Origin: Glandiceps talaboti
Taxonomy: Eukaryota > Hemichordata > Enteropneusta > Spengelidae
Assembly (NCBI RefSeq): GCF_964340395.1
Contig: NC_135569.1
Span: 17,708,257 to 17,772,256 of the forward strand
DNA length: 64,000 nucleotides
Direction of reading: 5' to 3'
Position numbers and translations under genes: made by a program. This document shows, in pieces, positions 1 to 12,800 of this stretch (position 1 is its first letter; every line of letters begins with the position of its first letter). The notes beneath the pieces were generated by a model that saw nothing but the letters and a program-made list of their open reading frames with translations, did no database searches and was not told the origin of the DNA.

Positions 1-110
1 TTTGATTTCAGGGGGGTAACTTTTTATTTCTGAAAATGAATTTTCTCATACCAGGAGGCATACATGATGAATGTAGCTTATTTCAAAAGTAAGAGGTAGA
101 AACAGAACTA

Positions 111-1269
111 TAGCACAACTGTATTTGGATGTTGCTATAGACATGGTCTTGTTGCTAGGGATATTTGAATACATTTTTGGAATCTTTATATTTACTTAGT
201 CACTTTAGTCACATACCCATCTCTGTTGTTATCTTTGTACAATATGCATCATCATTTCACTGTTGCTACACACATGGTCATGGTTGCTAGAGCCAATTGT
301 GTCAAAATGTTTTCAACAATAACTGCAGAATAATACCTCCAGAAGCATCCCCACCAAGTTTCAACCCATTCACCATGCAGTTTCAGGATATAAGTTTTTG
401 ACCAAAATTGACAGATTTTTAGACCTAATTTGCATATTGCTGATGGGATTATCACATTATAAATACAGCTTCATCTACACATCCCCAGATGTATCCCCAT
501 TAAATTTCAGCCCAATCTGCTCAGTAGTTTTGGAACTATATATTTTTGAGAAAAAAGACATTGCATATCATTGATGGGATTGCCATGTCATCAACAATTC
601 TTAATGCAAACACTCCTACAAACGCTTCCACCAAATTTCAGAATTATAGATTTTTGACAAAAACACATTTTTAGCCCTAATTTGCATATCACTAATTGGA
701 TCACCATGTCATGAAGATTTCTTAATATAAACACCCTAAAGAACATATTAATGTTCCCATTAAATTTCAACCCAATCTGCTCAATGATTTTGGAATGATA
801 GATTCTTGACCAAAAAGACACATCTTTAGTCCTAATTTGCATATCACTAATTGGATCATGTCATGAAGATTTCTTAACATAAACACTCTAAAGAACGGAA
901 CATTCCCATTAAATGTCAACCCAATCTGCTCAATGATTTTGGAATTATAAATTTTTGACCAAAATGACACATCTTTTAGTCCTAATTTGCATTACTGATG
1001 GGATCATGTCATGAAGATTTCTTAATCTAAAACCTCTAAGAATGTTCCAACCAAATCTCTGATCAATCTGAGTAGTTTTGGAATTTCAGTTTTTTGACCA
1101 AATAATCACATTTTTTGACCCAAATCACACACCAGTGGGAAGATCGTTTCGATTGCACAATTTCCCAACTAGACACCCAAAGTAATACAGTCACCAAATA
1201 TCATGGCAATCAGTCCAGTGGTTTTTGACTTTAAGTTGTTTACACACACACACACACACACACACAGAC

Positions 1270-1322
<53 letters not shown>

Positions 1323-1400
1323 GAGAGAGACACACACACACTTTCATGCTTTGCCATGCCTATAGCACTACTGAACCTTATAAGTTCAGTTGTGCTAAAA
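111..1400 (+). mobile_element. Family 1 element, copy A (full length, non-autonomous)
   Basis: The left end TAGCACAACTG (from 111) is the reverse complement of CAGTTGTGCTA at the right end (to 1397), giving an 11-base terminal inverted repeat. The body holds about three to four degenerate tandem copies of a roughly 150-170 base core (about 480-1050), recognisable by the recurring phrases TTTTTGACCAAAA and CTAATTTGCATAT. A CA then GA microsatellite follows (about 1240-1340). The right end is a hairpin: TAGCAC and CTGAAC pair with GTTCAG and GTGCTA around a short loop at 1363-1397, followed by CTAA. No coding capacity is seen. The layout resembles Helentron-derived HINE elements and bivalve pearl elements as I recall them. 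A TIR-type MITE is the alternative. Confidence 0.75.
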
Positions 1401-1479
1401 GTGATATATGCTGACCTCAGTACCAGATTTGTTTGAATTCAGCCAGTGAATGTAGGTGTGCATACACTTTTTGAATAGT

Positions 1480-2060
1480 TTTAGCTATTTGACCTTAAAC
1501 CATAAGGTCAAAGGTCAGGGTCTCAAGTTGTTGATTGGGAAACATAGGTGTAGATACTCAAATGAGTGCTGTGCTTCCAGTGTGAAAGGTCATAATGAAT
1601 GTTTACAAAAAAGGCTGTCGTCAAGACATAACTGCAAAGATAATAGAATGAAGTGATGTGCACATTTGAACTACTATACCTGATATTTACGCAAGGTTTA
1701 GTACAAATTGACTCATTTATGTCACCTATTTATATACAGTTTAACAAGGTAATGCCTATTTGACATTGAAGATGAGGGTCAAGGTCAAAGTCAAACCTTG
1801 TCATTGATAACATGGGTGTAGGCACTAAAATAAAGTCTCCATCTTTCGATGTTACTATGAATTTTTAAGACAAAAATAACCACCATTTTGGACGTTATTT
1901 CCTGAGTTAAGAAATGAAAGTAACATACATCTAGGCAAAGGATATTATTTGATGTTTACTGAAAGATTAGTTGAAATTGGCCCCATGCGTATATGAGATA
2001 CAGGAGTAAATAATCATTTTAAACTACAAACATGGCTGCCATTCAGTAAAAGCGTTAAAT
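1480..2060 (+). mobile_element. Family 2 (GGTCA-bearing) dispersed repeat, partial copy
   Basis: This segment has the recurring phrases of the second dispersed family: a GGTCAAAGGTCA block, a text like AACATGGGTGTAGGCACT, a gene-like spacing to 'ATGGCTGCCATT', and two successive degenerate core units (about 1480-1740 and 1745-2060). The same order is seen at 15645, 25905 (inverted) and 44040. No hairpin end is present, so the copy looks truncated. No coding capacity is seen. Confidence 0.55.
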
Positions 2061-2865
2061 ACACTTGGGTTCATTTTTCATACATGCCGATTATGTTAAC
2101 ATTGTTTCATCATCTTGTAGCGTGATGACACTCAAGCTGTACATCAGTAGAAACATAAACATTCCATAGATATTGATTACCAGACCTATAGCTTTTCATT
2201 CCTTGTCATGTATCCATCTGGGAAATCAGTTGGAAAAACCATATTCCCTTTGATGTCACAGGGAATGAAGTTTGTACAGAATAAAGATGAACTATCAACC
2301 AATTAGGTATTCATTTAGTATACAACAAAAACTTTTAAATTATGCTTCACCTCAATCCAAATTGAACTTCAACAAAATCTGAAAATCTTATGGCTAGGAA
2401 ATTCCACTACTTTGCAAACTTTTAGTTAATCTATTAGAATGTAAAGTCACATGTTGCTTACACTGCTTTGAAGACTCTGCTTTTCTCAGTAGTTTTCACT
2501 TTGTAAATAATGCCTACTGAGTTCCATATGTTTGAGACTAAGAATGTTTCAAACCACTATTAATTGCTATTGAATGACTTAAGTTTTTGTTATCTGCCAT
2601 TGCCAACAGTCATTGATTTTGAACTTTGTTACTTTTACTGATGGCAATGGATTTGTAAGCTATACCTCCTGCATAGTACACATACCACCTTGCTGAAGTC
2701 CAAGATGATCTTTTGAGCTCTACAAACTAAATAAACACAAATTGCCAGTATTATAGTTCATCCTGTTGACAAAAACAGTTTGAAATTTTACACTTGAGTC
2801 AATGAACCCAGATGTAGTGAATTCTTCATTGATATGTTATTAATATCTATGTCTACCATTGGTGG
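2061..2865. other. Non-coding, no recognised feature
   Basis: AT-rich single-copy-looking sequence. I see no open frame of interest, no repeat and no splice-flanked exon on either strand. Confidence 0.5.
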
Positions 2866-3735
2866 CATTCCACAGACACAAAACTACACCACAAACCATT
2901 CAAAGTGGCATTCCACTGACACAAAACTACATCACAAACCATTCAAAGTGGCATTCCACAGACACAAAACTACATCACAAACCATTCAAAGTGGCATTCC
3001 ACAGACACAAAACTACATCACAAACCATTCAAAGTGGCATTCCACAGACACAAAACTACATCACAAACCATTCAAAGTGGCATTCCACAGACACAAAACT
3101 ACACCACAAACCATTCAAAGTGGCATTCCACAGACACAAAACTACATCACAAACCATTCAAAGTGGCATTCCACAGACACAAAACTACACCACAAACCAT
3201 TCAAAGTGGCATTCCACAGACACAAAACTACACCACAAACCATTCAAAGTGGCATTCCACATACACAAAACTACACCACAAACCATTCAAAGTGGCATTC
3301 CACAGACACAAAACTACACCACAAACCATTCAAAGTGGCATTCCACAGACACAAAACTACACCACAAACCATTCAAAGTGGCATTCCACAGACACAAAAC
3401 TACATCACAAACCATTCAAAGTGGCATTCCACAGACACAAAACTACACCACAAACCATTCAAAGTGGCATTCCACAGACACAAAACTACACCACAAACCA
3501 TTCAAAGTGGCATTCCACATACACAAAACTACACCACAAACCATTCAAAGTGGCATTCCACAGACACAAAACTACACCACAAACCATTCAAAGTGGCATT
3601 CCACAGACACAAAACTACACCACAAACCATTCAAAGTGGCATTCTGTAGACACAGAACTTATCTGACACCACAAACCATTCAAAGTGGCATTCTGCAGAC
3701 ACAGAACTTATCTGACACCACAAACCATTCAAAGC
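2866..3735. repeat. Minisatellite, 43-base unit, about 20 copies
   Basis: The unit starts CATTCCACAGACACAAAAC and ends CATTCAAAGTGG. Units are nearly identical, with one common CACC/CATC difference and an occasional CAGACA/CATACA change. The last two units carry a six-base insertion (49 bases, TTATCTGACACC). Since 43 is not a multiple of three and the unit lacks stops, all three plus frames stay open for 200-300 codons. These frames are artefacts and not proteins. Confidence 0.97.
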
Positions 3736-3869
3736 TACAGCTTGTCAGTATAAACTACTTAATTACTAGTTATGTATCACCTCAAAAGATTTTATGAAAA
3801 CTTGTTGAATGACCCTTCAAATGATAGTTTAACAAGTTTTTTTAATTGCCATGGTGACAGTCAGTCATA

Positions 3870-4670
3870 TGTTTTTTGAATCTGTATTCACTTGCCAACC
3901 CATCTCTGTTATCTTTGTAATATGCATCACCATTTCACTGTTGCTACAGGCATGGTCATGGTTGCTAGAGCCAACTGTGTTAAAAACGATTTCAACAATA
4001 ACTGCTGAATAACACCTCCGGAAACATCCCCACTAAACTTCAACCCCATTCAGTTTCAAGATATAAGTTTTGACCAAAATTTAGAATTTTAGACCTTATT
4101 TGCATATTGCCAATAGGATTATCATGTTGTGAATACAGCTTCATCTAGATGCATCCCCATTCAATTTCAGCCCAATCCGTTCAACAGTTTTGGAATTATA
4201 GATTTTTGACCAAAAAGACACATCTTTAAACATAATTTGCATATCACTGATGGGATCATCATGTCATGAACAATTTGTAATATAAACACCCTGAAGAACA
4301 TTCCCACCAACTTGAGTAGTGTTGGAATTAAAGATTTTTGACCAAAACAAAACATTTTATACCTAATTTGCATATCACTGATGCGATCATCACGTCATGA
4401 ACAATTCTTAATCTACACACCCCTAAGAACATTCCCATCAAATTTCAGACTGATCTGCCCAGTAACTTTTGACTAAAAATCACATTTTTTCATCCAAATC
4501 AGACACTGGTGATAAGATCATTTTGATTTGAACAATTTCCCAACTAGACATCCAAGGTAATATACCCACCAAATATCATGGCAATTGGTTCAGCGGTTTT
4601 TTACTTTAAGTTGTTTACACACGCACGCATGCACGCACGCACGTGCACGTGCGCACACACACACATACAC

Positions 4671-4743
<73 letters not shown>

Positions 4744-4802
4744 GACCGATACTTTGCCATGCCTATAGCATTCCTGAACCTAAGAAGTTCAGTTGTGCTA
4801 AA
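3870..4802 (+). mobile_element. Family 1 element, copy B (5'-truncated)
   Basis: Aligns by eye with copy A from its CCCATCTCTGTTATCTTTG region to the right end. It has two core units, then a mixed CA/GCAC tract and a long GACA microsatellite (about 4672-4742), then the terminal hairpin at 4766-4800 (CTGAACCTAAGAAGTTCAG) and CTAA. The left inverted terminus is absent. The missing part lies on the side of the 43-base minisatellite that ends about 135 bases upstream. Confidence 0.75.
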
Positions 4803-5630
4803 AATTAATGGATATCTGTACTTGTTGATTCCTAGAGTCATATATGTTTTACAATATTGTTGTATTGCTTTCAAACAAATTTTAAAATATACACAGGTGA
4901 TTATCAGAACCACTTGCAGTTATCCATCAATATTTCAAATTTTTTAATGACTAATTTGTCTCTATTTGTACCAAAGCTGGATAAAGTAGTTACATGACAA
5001 CTACATCTTATAAGAATAGAACACTCTCAAGTTAAATATGCTGACTTTCAACTACAAACTACACATATACAGTTCCTGTATAATATGGCTGTTATCATAG
5101 GAAGCTTCCTTACAATTTTTGTCCTATTTAACCTAAATGAGAGAGGAAATAGATTTAGGAACTAAGTACATGTATTTTCTTACAGATTACAATTCAATGC
5201 TAGTTTTGAAATGTCACTGGCTGTACAAATGACATCTCTACCATTGTCAATACATAATGCTATTGGCATATTGTGAATGTCATGGTATCAAACCAATGCC
5301 TATTTTTACCATTTGTCCCTTTTCAGCTAAGTAAGCATCTATTTCAATATTAGCTGACATTAACAAAATACTAATTTGTTGCTAGACCATTCATAGGATT
5401 CAGGCATTTTTTAAAGTGGAAACAATAGATCAATACTGAAGACATTTGTCAGCTCTTTCTCAAACTATATAAAAAGTTTGCTAAGGAAAGGGATCCTTGA
5501 ATCAAGCAGGTAGGTTGTATATTACAGGATTCTGGGTAAATATATTTAATAACAAGTTGTTGTTTTTAATATTGTTTTAACAAACAGGCTATGATTTCTA
5601 GGTTTGATTTGTACTAATTAATACTAATTA
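4803..5630. other. Non-coding, no recognised feature
   Basis: AT-rich sequence without open frames of interest. It ends in TTA (5628-5630), which is repeated directly after the inverted-repeat element that follows and is read here as half of a target site duplication. Confidence 0.5.
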
Positions 5631-5715
5631 GGGACGACATCGAAATCAAAAGCATCGTAATTACGCGTCGTAACGAGTAAAGATGAGTAGCTACTAGTAG
5701 TTACGATGTACTACG
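5631..5715 (+). repeat. Left terminal inverted repeat of the 5631-7252 element
   Basis: 85 bases beginning GGGACGACATCG and ending GATGTACTACG. It pairs with 7168-7252 and contains the palindrome-like stretch TAGCTACTAGTAG. Confidence 0.9.
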
Positions 5716-7167
5716 TGAAACAGGAGATAATGAGGTGTTCAAGTTCATGAATAACTGACAATAAATAATCAGTTCACTTTTCTTTGTTTCCCGTAAAGAC
5801 GTCGTCTTTGAGCGTAGATATGCGTAATTTTTTATTGCCAACACACAATAGATAGTGATTCTTACCTTCCGTGTTTCCAATGATGACATCGTCTTCTATC
5901 GTAGTTGATCGTAGTTTGTCATAATTTTCGATCGTCAAAGAAAACCACGTACTCAGCCAGTAATGTGCTGATGAAACTAGTACTGTACATGTTTTTATGA
6001 GTGCAAGTTCATTGGCGATATTCATAAACAAAACAAAACAATAAGATATGCACGAAATCAAAGTTTCAATATTCAGTAAATCTTTTGACGAACAGGACGG
6101 TATGTATTCGAAATTTATTGTGATGGACGTAATATTGTAACAGTCCTGGGTTAACAGTAAATCTTTGAGGAAGATTATCGTACAATTGTGTGACTCTCAA
6201 AGCATCAATCGCGGTTAGACTTTCTTTTTTGTTTTTTGCACGGCCAACAAACTAACAGTACAACTTACAAGCTCACGCTTGGCGGCCATGGTAGGGCCAA
6301 GAAATGCTGTTGAATTTCTGGGTTGCGGAAGTGCAGTTTAGACTTTTATATCATCGAATAACGGGATTTGTTTAATATATTCTAAAACAACAACTAATTT
6401 TTTATGTTTCTCAGTACAGTAACATTCCTAAATGATGGGGTTGAGTTGAGAAATCGCAATGTTCGGCAACACGTGGCGTGATGCATGATGTCGGTAGATA
6501 TATAAACATAGAGACGCAAGTGATGAACGTATTCAGTTATTCGTAGCCCGAAATTTCGTTATATAAATGACGTTTTTCCTCAAAATTTTGAAGAAACAAA
6601 ACGTTTTTAGGTGACTTCTAAGTCAATCAAATCAAACGATATATTAATGCGAGACAAGCTTTAGTTTTTAATTTGTTTTTGTGGACAATGTTCAAATTCG
6701 ACTGACGAATCCTGCGACTAGAATCTAACACGATCAATGTACCGTTCACCAGCCAGATGAAAATGGTCGACATGTTTGTTGACCAGCCGAGAAGTGCATA
6801 AGGAACTTGTGAGGCAGTCCGAATAAATAGATGTAAAATCCGACGTTTCGAATAAAAATTCTTCTTCAAGGTATTTTTAGGCAAGACATATTAGGTAAAC
6901 ATCTGAATATATCTGAAACACTTAGTTGACTAGCCGACTGTACGAATGCCATAGAAGGCATCGAATGAATAACATTGAAAAAAGTAAGTGTGAAACTGAT
7001 TTGCGCACAGGAAAGAAAATCTTTTTGTTTTGTTATTTTTTTTCACGATGAAGATTACGCGTAAATGGTCGTAGTTTGGGCTCATGAATAACGGACAATA
7101 GGTGTTTACTTTTTATTGTCTACAACCTAAAGTACATGAATATGCGTTGAGACTTATGAATATTCAC

Positions 7168-7252
7168 CGTAGTACATCGTAACTAATAGTAGCTACTCGT
7201 CTTTACTCGTTACGACGCGTAATTACGATGCTTTTGATTTCGATGTCGCCCC
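7168..7252 (-). repeat. Right terminal inverted repeat of the 5631-7252 element
   Basis: Reverse complement of 5631-5715 with about three mismatches (fourth base, and two changes in the middle). TTA follows directly. Confidence 0.9.
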
Positions 7253-7255
7253 TTA

Positions 7256-7560
7256 AGTACATTACAAGCCTTCTAAATTATTCATTTCATTAAAGTTGAT
7301 ATTTTATCCAATTTGTATTAATCAGGTAGGTTCTATATTACAAGCCTTCGAAATTATTCATTTCATTCAAACAGTTGTCATATTTTATCAATATCTGTAT
7401 TAATCAGATAGGATCTATATTCAGTCAGTATAAACTGTCCAGTTCAATATATAAGTAAACCAGAAAGAATTGCTTAATGTGTATTAATCTAGCAGGTTTT
7501 ACATTACATGAGATTGTGAGTAATTTGTTATAATAGGTATCAATCACATAGGATCTGATT
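7256..7560. repeat. Degenerate tandem repeat, about 80-95-base unit
   Basis: The phrases ATTACAAGCCTTC, ATTATTCATTTCATT and ATTAATCAG(G/A)TAGG recur about three times with many substitutions. A related phrase (CAGGTAGGTTGTATATTACAG) also lies at about 5507-5527, before the transposon, which suggests that the transposon inserted into or beside this repeat. Confidence 0.5.
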
Positions 7561-7924
7561 TTCCTATGGATGTGAACTAATTACTTCAGTTCTAGACTGC
7601 AGAATTCCATGTACTTTTCAGTGATGTAGACCACTGAGTTAATTTGTACAAAATAAAACCAATCTGGTTGGTAACAATTGTGGGCAACCCTACCGTGTGA
7701 CGTATCTGCTGATAGTAGTGGATTTGGACTCATTTTGCAAACATTCTGGTTTGGTAGCATCACCTCAATCAGACAACTACAAGTAGCTCATCACATCATC
7801 TATGCAATCAGTGTTAAATTCACTCCTCTGAAAGGTATATCAATCTGGATTGAAATGTTGCTGATTTGGTATTGTCCACTACTTGGATGGTGGTTTACAG
7901 GCCTAGTCTGTCACTGACATTACC
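7561..7924. other. Non-coding, no recognised feature
   Basis: Short open frames exist on both strands, but none has recognisable protein features. Confidence 0.45.
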
Positions 7925-9232
7925 TCAGTATGGTGTCAAACTCAAACCAGTTACACAGTAATCTAAATGGTGTTATTTTTATTGACTTACGTAAGGCTTT
8001 TGAATTGGTGAACCATGAATTATTTCTCAAAAATCTACAAATGTGATACCACCTCTTTAAACTGGTTTAATTCATATCTCTCAAATAGGAAACAAGTAGT
8101 GCACTTTCAAGGAAAGATTTCGGATGCCCTACCAGTCTGTAGAGGGGTTCCTCAGGGTAGTATCCTTGGGCCTCTTTTTTTTCATATTATTCCTTAACGA
8201 TTTACCAATAGTTGTTAGCAATCCTATTGAAACGTATGCCGATGACTCTACAATTATGGCAAAAGGAAAAACTCTCACTGAAATTGAAAAAACTCTAAAT
8301 GATGACCTTGAATCAGTTAGTCATTGGTGCATGCAAAATAAAATGGTTGTAAATACAAGCAAAACAAAGACCAGAGATTGTCACATTTACAAAGAAACAC
8401 ACTTCATTGTAAATTTGGTCAGGATACTTTGCAGTGTGTAAATGAAGAGAGACTTCTGGGAGTTGTTGTTGATCAACACTTAAACTGGAAGACAAACACT
8501 GATTCAATTTATTAAAAGGTCAATTCACGTGTTGCATATTTACTCAGATGTATAAAACATTATTTACCAGTCAGCACTAGATGAATATATTATCATGCCT
8601 ACTTACTTCCTTATTTGGACTATTGTTGTAGTGCATGGGGAACAAGTGCAAATTTAGACAAGTTATTTAAATTACAGAAACGCGCTGTGCGTTTTATGAT
8701 GGACTTCAATTACAACTATCCTACAAAGAAACTTTTTAAATCTTTGCATATTATGCCTTTGCCTGATAGAATTATATACAAAAATATGTGTTTATTGTTT
8801 AAATCCTTGAAATGTATGGTACCATCGTATATGACGGAAATGTTTCAATTTGTCAATCAGCATCATACCCGTATGACAAGAGCTAGCTCTCAACATAAGT
8901 TAGATGTCACCAGAGCCAAACTTAATAATGTTTTTAAAAAACTCATGGTCAATACAAGGTGCTATTGGGTGGAATAAGCTGAAAGAAGAAGTAAAATCTT
9001 CAGAGACACTTGCCTCTTTCAAAAGCATTTATGTAAAACATTATTGTGAAGAATTTTAATGTGTATCTTTGTTTTAAATATTGTTTTATGTCCACTTAAC
9101 ATGTTGGTATGTGATTGTTGTATTTTATATTTTTTTAAATTTTGAGGGCCCTGGGGGAGATAAACTCTTTTTAGAGTTTACCAGGCTACCTTCGTAAAAC
9201 AAGGTCAGATAAAATAAATAAACAAATAAATA
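7925..9232 (+). pseudogene. Non-LTR retrotransposon (LINE) reverse transcriptase, 5'-truncated and frameshifted
   Basis: In pieces, the plus strand encodes the palm of a LINE reverse transcriptase. A block like VIFIDLRKAFELVNHELF lies at about 7971-8024. The block RGVPQGSILGPLFF lies at about 8141-8184. The catalytic YADD lies at 8235-8246, followed by a helix-rich stretch to about 8380. The C-terminal domain continues with DYCCSAWGTSANLDKLFKLQ (from 8618) and ends in another frame near 9058. Breaks are a frameshift at the T-run 8176-8184, frame changes near 8380-8450, a stop near 8514, and a frameshift near 8940. At 7925-7956 the upstream motif runs into the palm with material missing between. 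The tail ends in AAATAAATAAACAAATAAA-type repeats (about 9209-9232). Clade is most like CR1/Jockey by the C-terminal text, but this is judged by eye. It is a dead copy that cannot make a full enzyme. Confidence 0.9.
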
Positions 9233-9293
9233 AAACAGACCATCAAAGTCGACTGTCATCTAGTGCTCTGTCAAATGTTATTTTACTTTTTTT

Positions 9294-9683
9294 ACAACTT
9301 CTATTTGAATGTTATCTGGCAGCCACTGTCCATGATTTACAATTTCTATTTGAATGTTATCTGGCAGCCACTGTCCATGATTTGATTTTACAACTTCTAT
9401 TTGAATGTTATCTGGCAGCCACTGTCCATGATTTGATTTTACAACTTCTATTTGAATGTTATCTGGCAGCCACTGTCCATGATTTACAACTTCTATTTGA
9501 ATGTTATCTGGCAGCCACTGTCCATGATTTGATTTTACAACTTCTATTTGAATGTTATCTGGCAGCCACTGTCCATGATTTGATTTTACAACTTCTATTT
9601 GAATGTTATCTGGCAGCCACTGTCCATGATTTACAACTTCTATTTGAATGTTATCTGGCAGCCACTGTCCATGATTTGATTTT
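9294..9683. repeat. Minisatellite, 45/51-base units, 8 copies
   Basis: The unit begins ACAACTTCTATTTGAATG and ends CATGATTT, with or without an extra GATTTT. Lengths run 45, 51, 51, 45, 51, 51, 45, about 51, so the higher-order period is three units (147 bases). All lengths are multiples of three, so both strands stay open over 100-146 codons. That is a length effect, not evidence of a gene. Confidence 0.95.
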
Positions 9684-9860
9684 TTCATAAATTTGGTTGT
9701 GAAATACACAAATGACACAATATCTGATTCTGAATAATTTTTCGTAAAAATATTCTACTCACCCAAAATGAAAACAGTAAAAAGAACTATATAAAAAGTT
9801 AGAATAGTCTGGTAGAGTGAAGAAATCTGGTTTTAATTGAACTTATAATAATTATAAATA

Positions 9861-12800
9861 GCACTAAAAACCGATATAAGAAATTGGTATTTATAGGGTC
9901 TATAAATAGCACTAAAAACCGATATAAGAAATTGGTATTTATAGGGTCTATAAATAGCACTAAAAACTGATATAAAGAAATTGGTACTTATAGGGTCTAT
10001 AAATAGCACTAAAAACTGATATAAGAAATTGGTACTTATAGGGTTTGTAAATAGCACTAAAAACTGATATAAGAAATTGCTACTTATAGGGTCTATAAAT
10101 AGCACTAAAAACTGATATAAGAAATTGGTACTTATAGGGTCTATAAATAGCACTAAAAACTGATATAAAGAAATTGGTACTTATAGGGTCTATAAATAGC
10201 ACTAAAAACTGATATAAGAAATTGGTACTTATAGGGTCTATAAATAGCACTAAAAACTGATATAAAGAAATTGGTACTTATAGGGTCTATAAATAGCACT
10301 AAAAGCTGATATAAGAAATTGGTACTTATAGGGTCTATAAATAGCACTAAAAACTGATATAAGAAATTGGTACTTATAGGGTCTATAAATAGCACTAAAA
10401 ACTGATATAAGAAATTGGTACTTATAGGGTCTGTAAATAGCACTAAAAACTGATATAAAGAAATTGGTACTTATAGGGTCTGTAAATAGCACTAAAAACT
10501 GATATAAAGAAATTGGTACTTATAGGGTCTGTAAATAGCACTAAAAACCAATATAAGAAATTGGTACTTATAGGGTCTATAAATAGCACTAAAAACTGAT
10601 ATAAGAAATTGGTACTTATAGGGTCTGTAAATAGCACTAAAAACTGATATAAGAAATTGGTACTTATAGGGTCTATAAATAGCACTAAAAACCGATATAA
10701 GAAATTGGTACTTATAGGGTCTATAAATAGCACTAAAAACCGATATAAGAAATTGGTACTTATAGGGTCTGTAAATAGCACTAAAAACTGATATAAGAAA
10801 TTGGTATTTATAGGGTCTGTAAATAGCACTAAAAATTGTTATAAGAAATTGGTACTTATAGGGTCTATAAATAGCACTAAAAACTGATATAAGAAATTGG
10901 TACTTATAGGGTCTATAAATAGCACTAAAAACCGATATAAGAAATTGGTACTTATAGGGTCTATAAATAGCACTAAAAACTGATATAAAGAAATTGGTAC
11001 TTATAGGGTCTATAAATAGCACTAAAAACCAATATAAGAAATTGGTACTTATAGGGTCTATAAATAGCACTAAAAACTGATATAAGAAATTGGTACTTAT
11101 AGGGTCTATAAATAGCACTAAAAACTGATATAAAGAAATTGGTACTTATAGGGTCTATAAATAGCACTAAAAACTGATATAAAGAAATTGGTACTTATAG
11201 GGTCTATAAATAGCACTAAAAACTGATATAAAGAAATTGGTACTTATAGGGTCTATAAATAGCACTAAAAACCAATATAAGAAATTGGTACTTATAGGGT
11301 CTATAAATAGCACTAAAAACTGATATAAGAAATTGGTACTTATAGGGTCTATAAATAGCACTAAAAACTGATATAAGAAATTGGTACTTATAGGGTCTAT
11401 AAATAGCACTAAAAACTGATATAAGAAATTGGTACTTATAGGGTCTATAAATAGCACTAAAAACTGATATAAGAAATTGGTACTTATAGGGTCTATAAAT
11501 AGCACTAAAAACCAATATAAGAAATTGGTACTTATAGGGTCTATAAATAGCACTAAAAACTGATATAAGAAATTGGTACTTATAGGGTCTATAAATAGCA
11601 CTAAAAACTGATATAAGAAATTGGTACTTATAGGGTCTATAAATAGCACTAAAAACTGATATAAGAAATTGGTACTTATAGGGTCTATAAATAGCACTAA
11701 AAACCAATATAAGAAATTGGTACTTATAGGGTCTATAAATAGCACTAAAAACTGATATAAGAAATTGGTACTTATAGGGTCTATAAATAGCACTAAAAAC
11801 TGATATAAGAAATTGGTACTTATAGGGTCTATAAATAGCACTAAAAACTGATATAAGAAATTGGTACTTATAGGGTCTATAAATAGCACTAAAAACTGAT
11901 ATAAGAAATTGGTACTTATAGGGTCTATAAATAGCACTAAAAACTGATATAAGAAATTGGTACTTATAGGGTCTATAAATAGCACTAAAAACCGATATAA
12001 GAAATTGGTACTTATAGGGTCTATAAATAGCACTAAAAACTGATATAAAGAAATTGGTACTTATAGGGTCTATAAATAGCACTAAAAACCAATATAAGAA
12101 ATTGGTACTTATAGGGTCTATAAATAGCACTAAAAACTGATATAAGAAATTGGTACTTATAGGGTCTATAAATAGCACTAAAAACTGATATAAAGAAATT
12201 GGTACTTATAGGGTCTATAAATAGCACTAAAAACTGATATAAAGAAATTGGTACTTATAGGGTCTATAAATAGCACTAAAAACTGATATAAAGAAATTGG
12301 TACTTATAGGGTCTATAAATAGCACTAAAAACCAATATAAGAAATTGGTACTTATAGGGTCTATAAATAGCACTAAAAACCGATATAAAGAAATTGGTAC
12401 TTATAGGGTCTATAAATAGCACTAAAAACCGATATAAGAAATTGGTACTTATAGGGTCTATAAATAGCACTAAAAACTGATATAAGAAATTGGTACTTAT
12501 AGGGTCTATAAATAGCACTAAAAACTGATATAAGAAATTGGTACTTATAGGGTCTATAAATAGCACTAAAAACTGATATAAGAAATTGGTACTTATAGGG
12601 TCTATAAATAGCACTAAAAACTGATATAAGAAATTGGTACTTATAGGGTCTGTAAATAGCACTAAAAACTGATATAAGAAATTGGTACTTATAGGGTCTA
12701 TAAATAGCACTAAAAACTGATATAAGAAATTGGTACTTATAGGGTCTATAAATAGCACTAAAAACTGATATAAGAAATTGGTACTTATAGGGTCTATAAA

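Larger units (their letters stand above)
5631..7252. mobile_element. DNA transposon with 85-base terminal inverted repeats, PIF/Harbinger-like, non-autonomous
   Basis: The first 85 bases (5631-5715, starting GGGACGACATCG) match the reverse complement of the last 85 (7168-7252, GGGGCGACATCG) with about three mismatches. TTA flanks both sides (5628-5630 and 7253-7255). A three-base TTA duplication with GGG-starting termini is typical of the PIF/Harbinger superfamily. The 1,622-base interior is richer in CpG than its surroundings and has short open frames only (the longest, at 5774-6061 and 6627-6884 on the minus strand, look like nothing known), so no transposase is seen. A phrase close to TCATGAATAAC recurs inside both ends. 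The near-identity of the termini suggests a fairly recent insertion. Confidence 0.85.
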
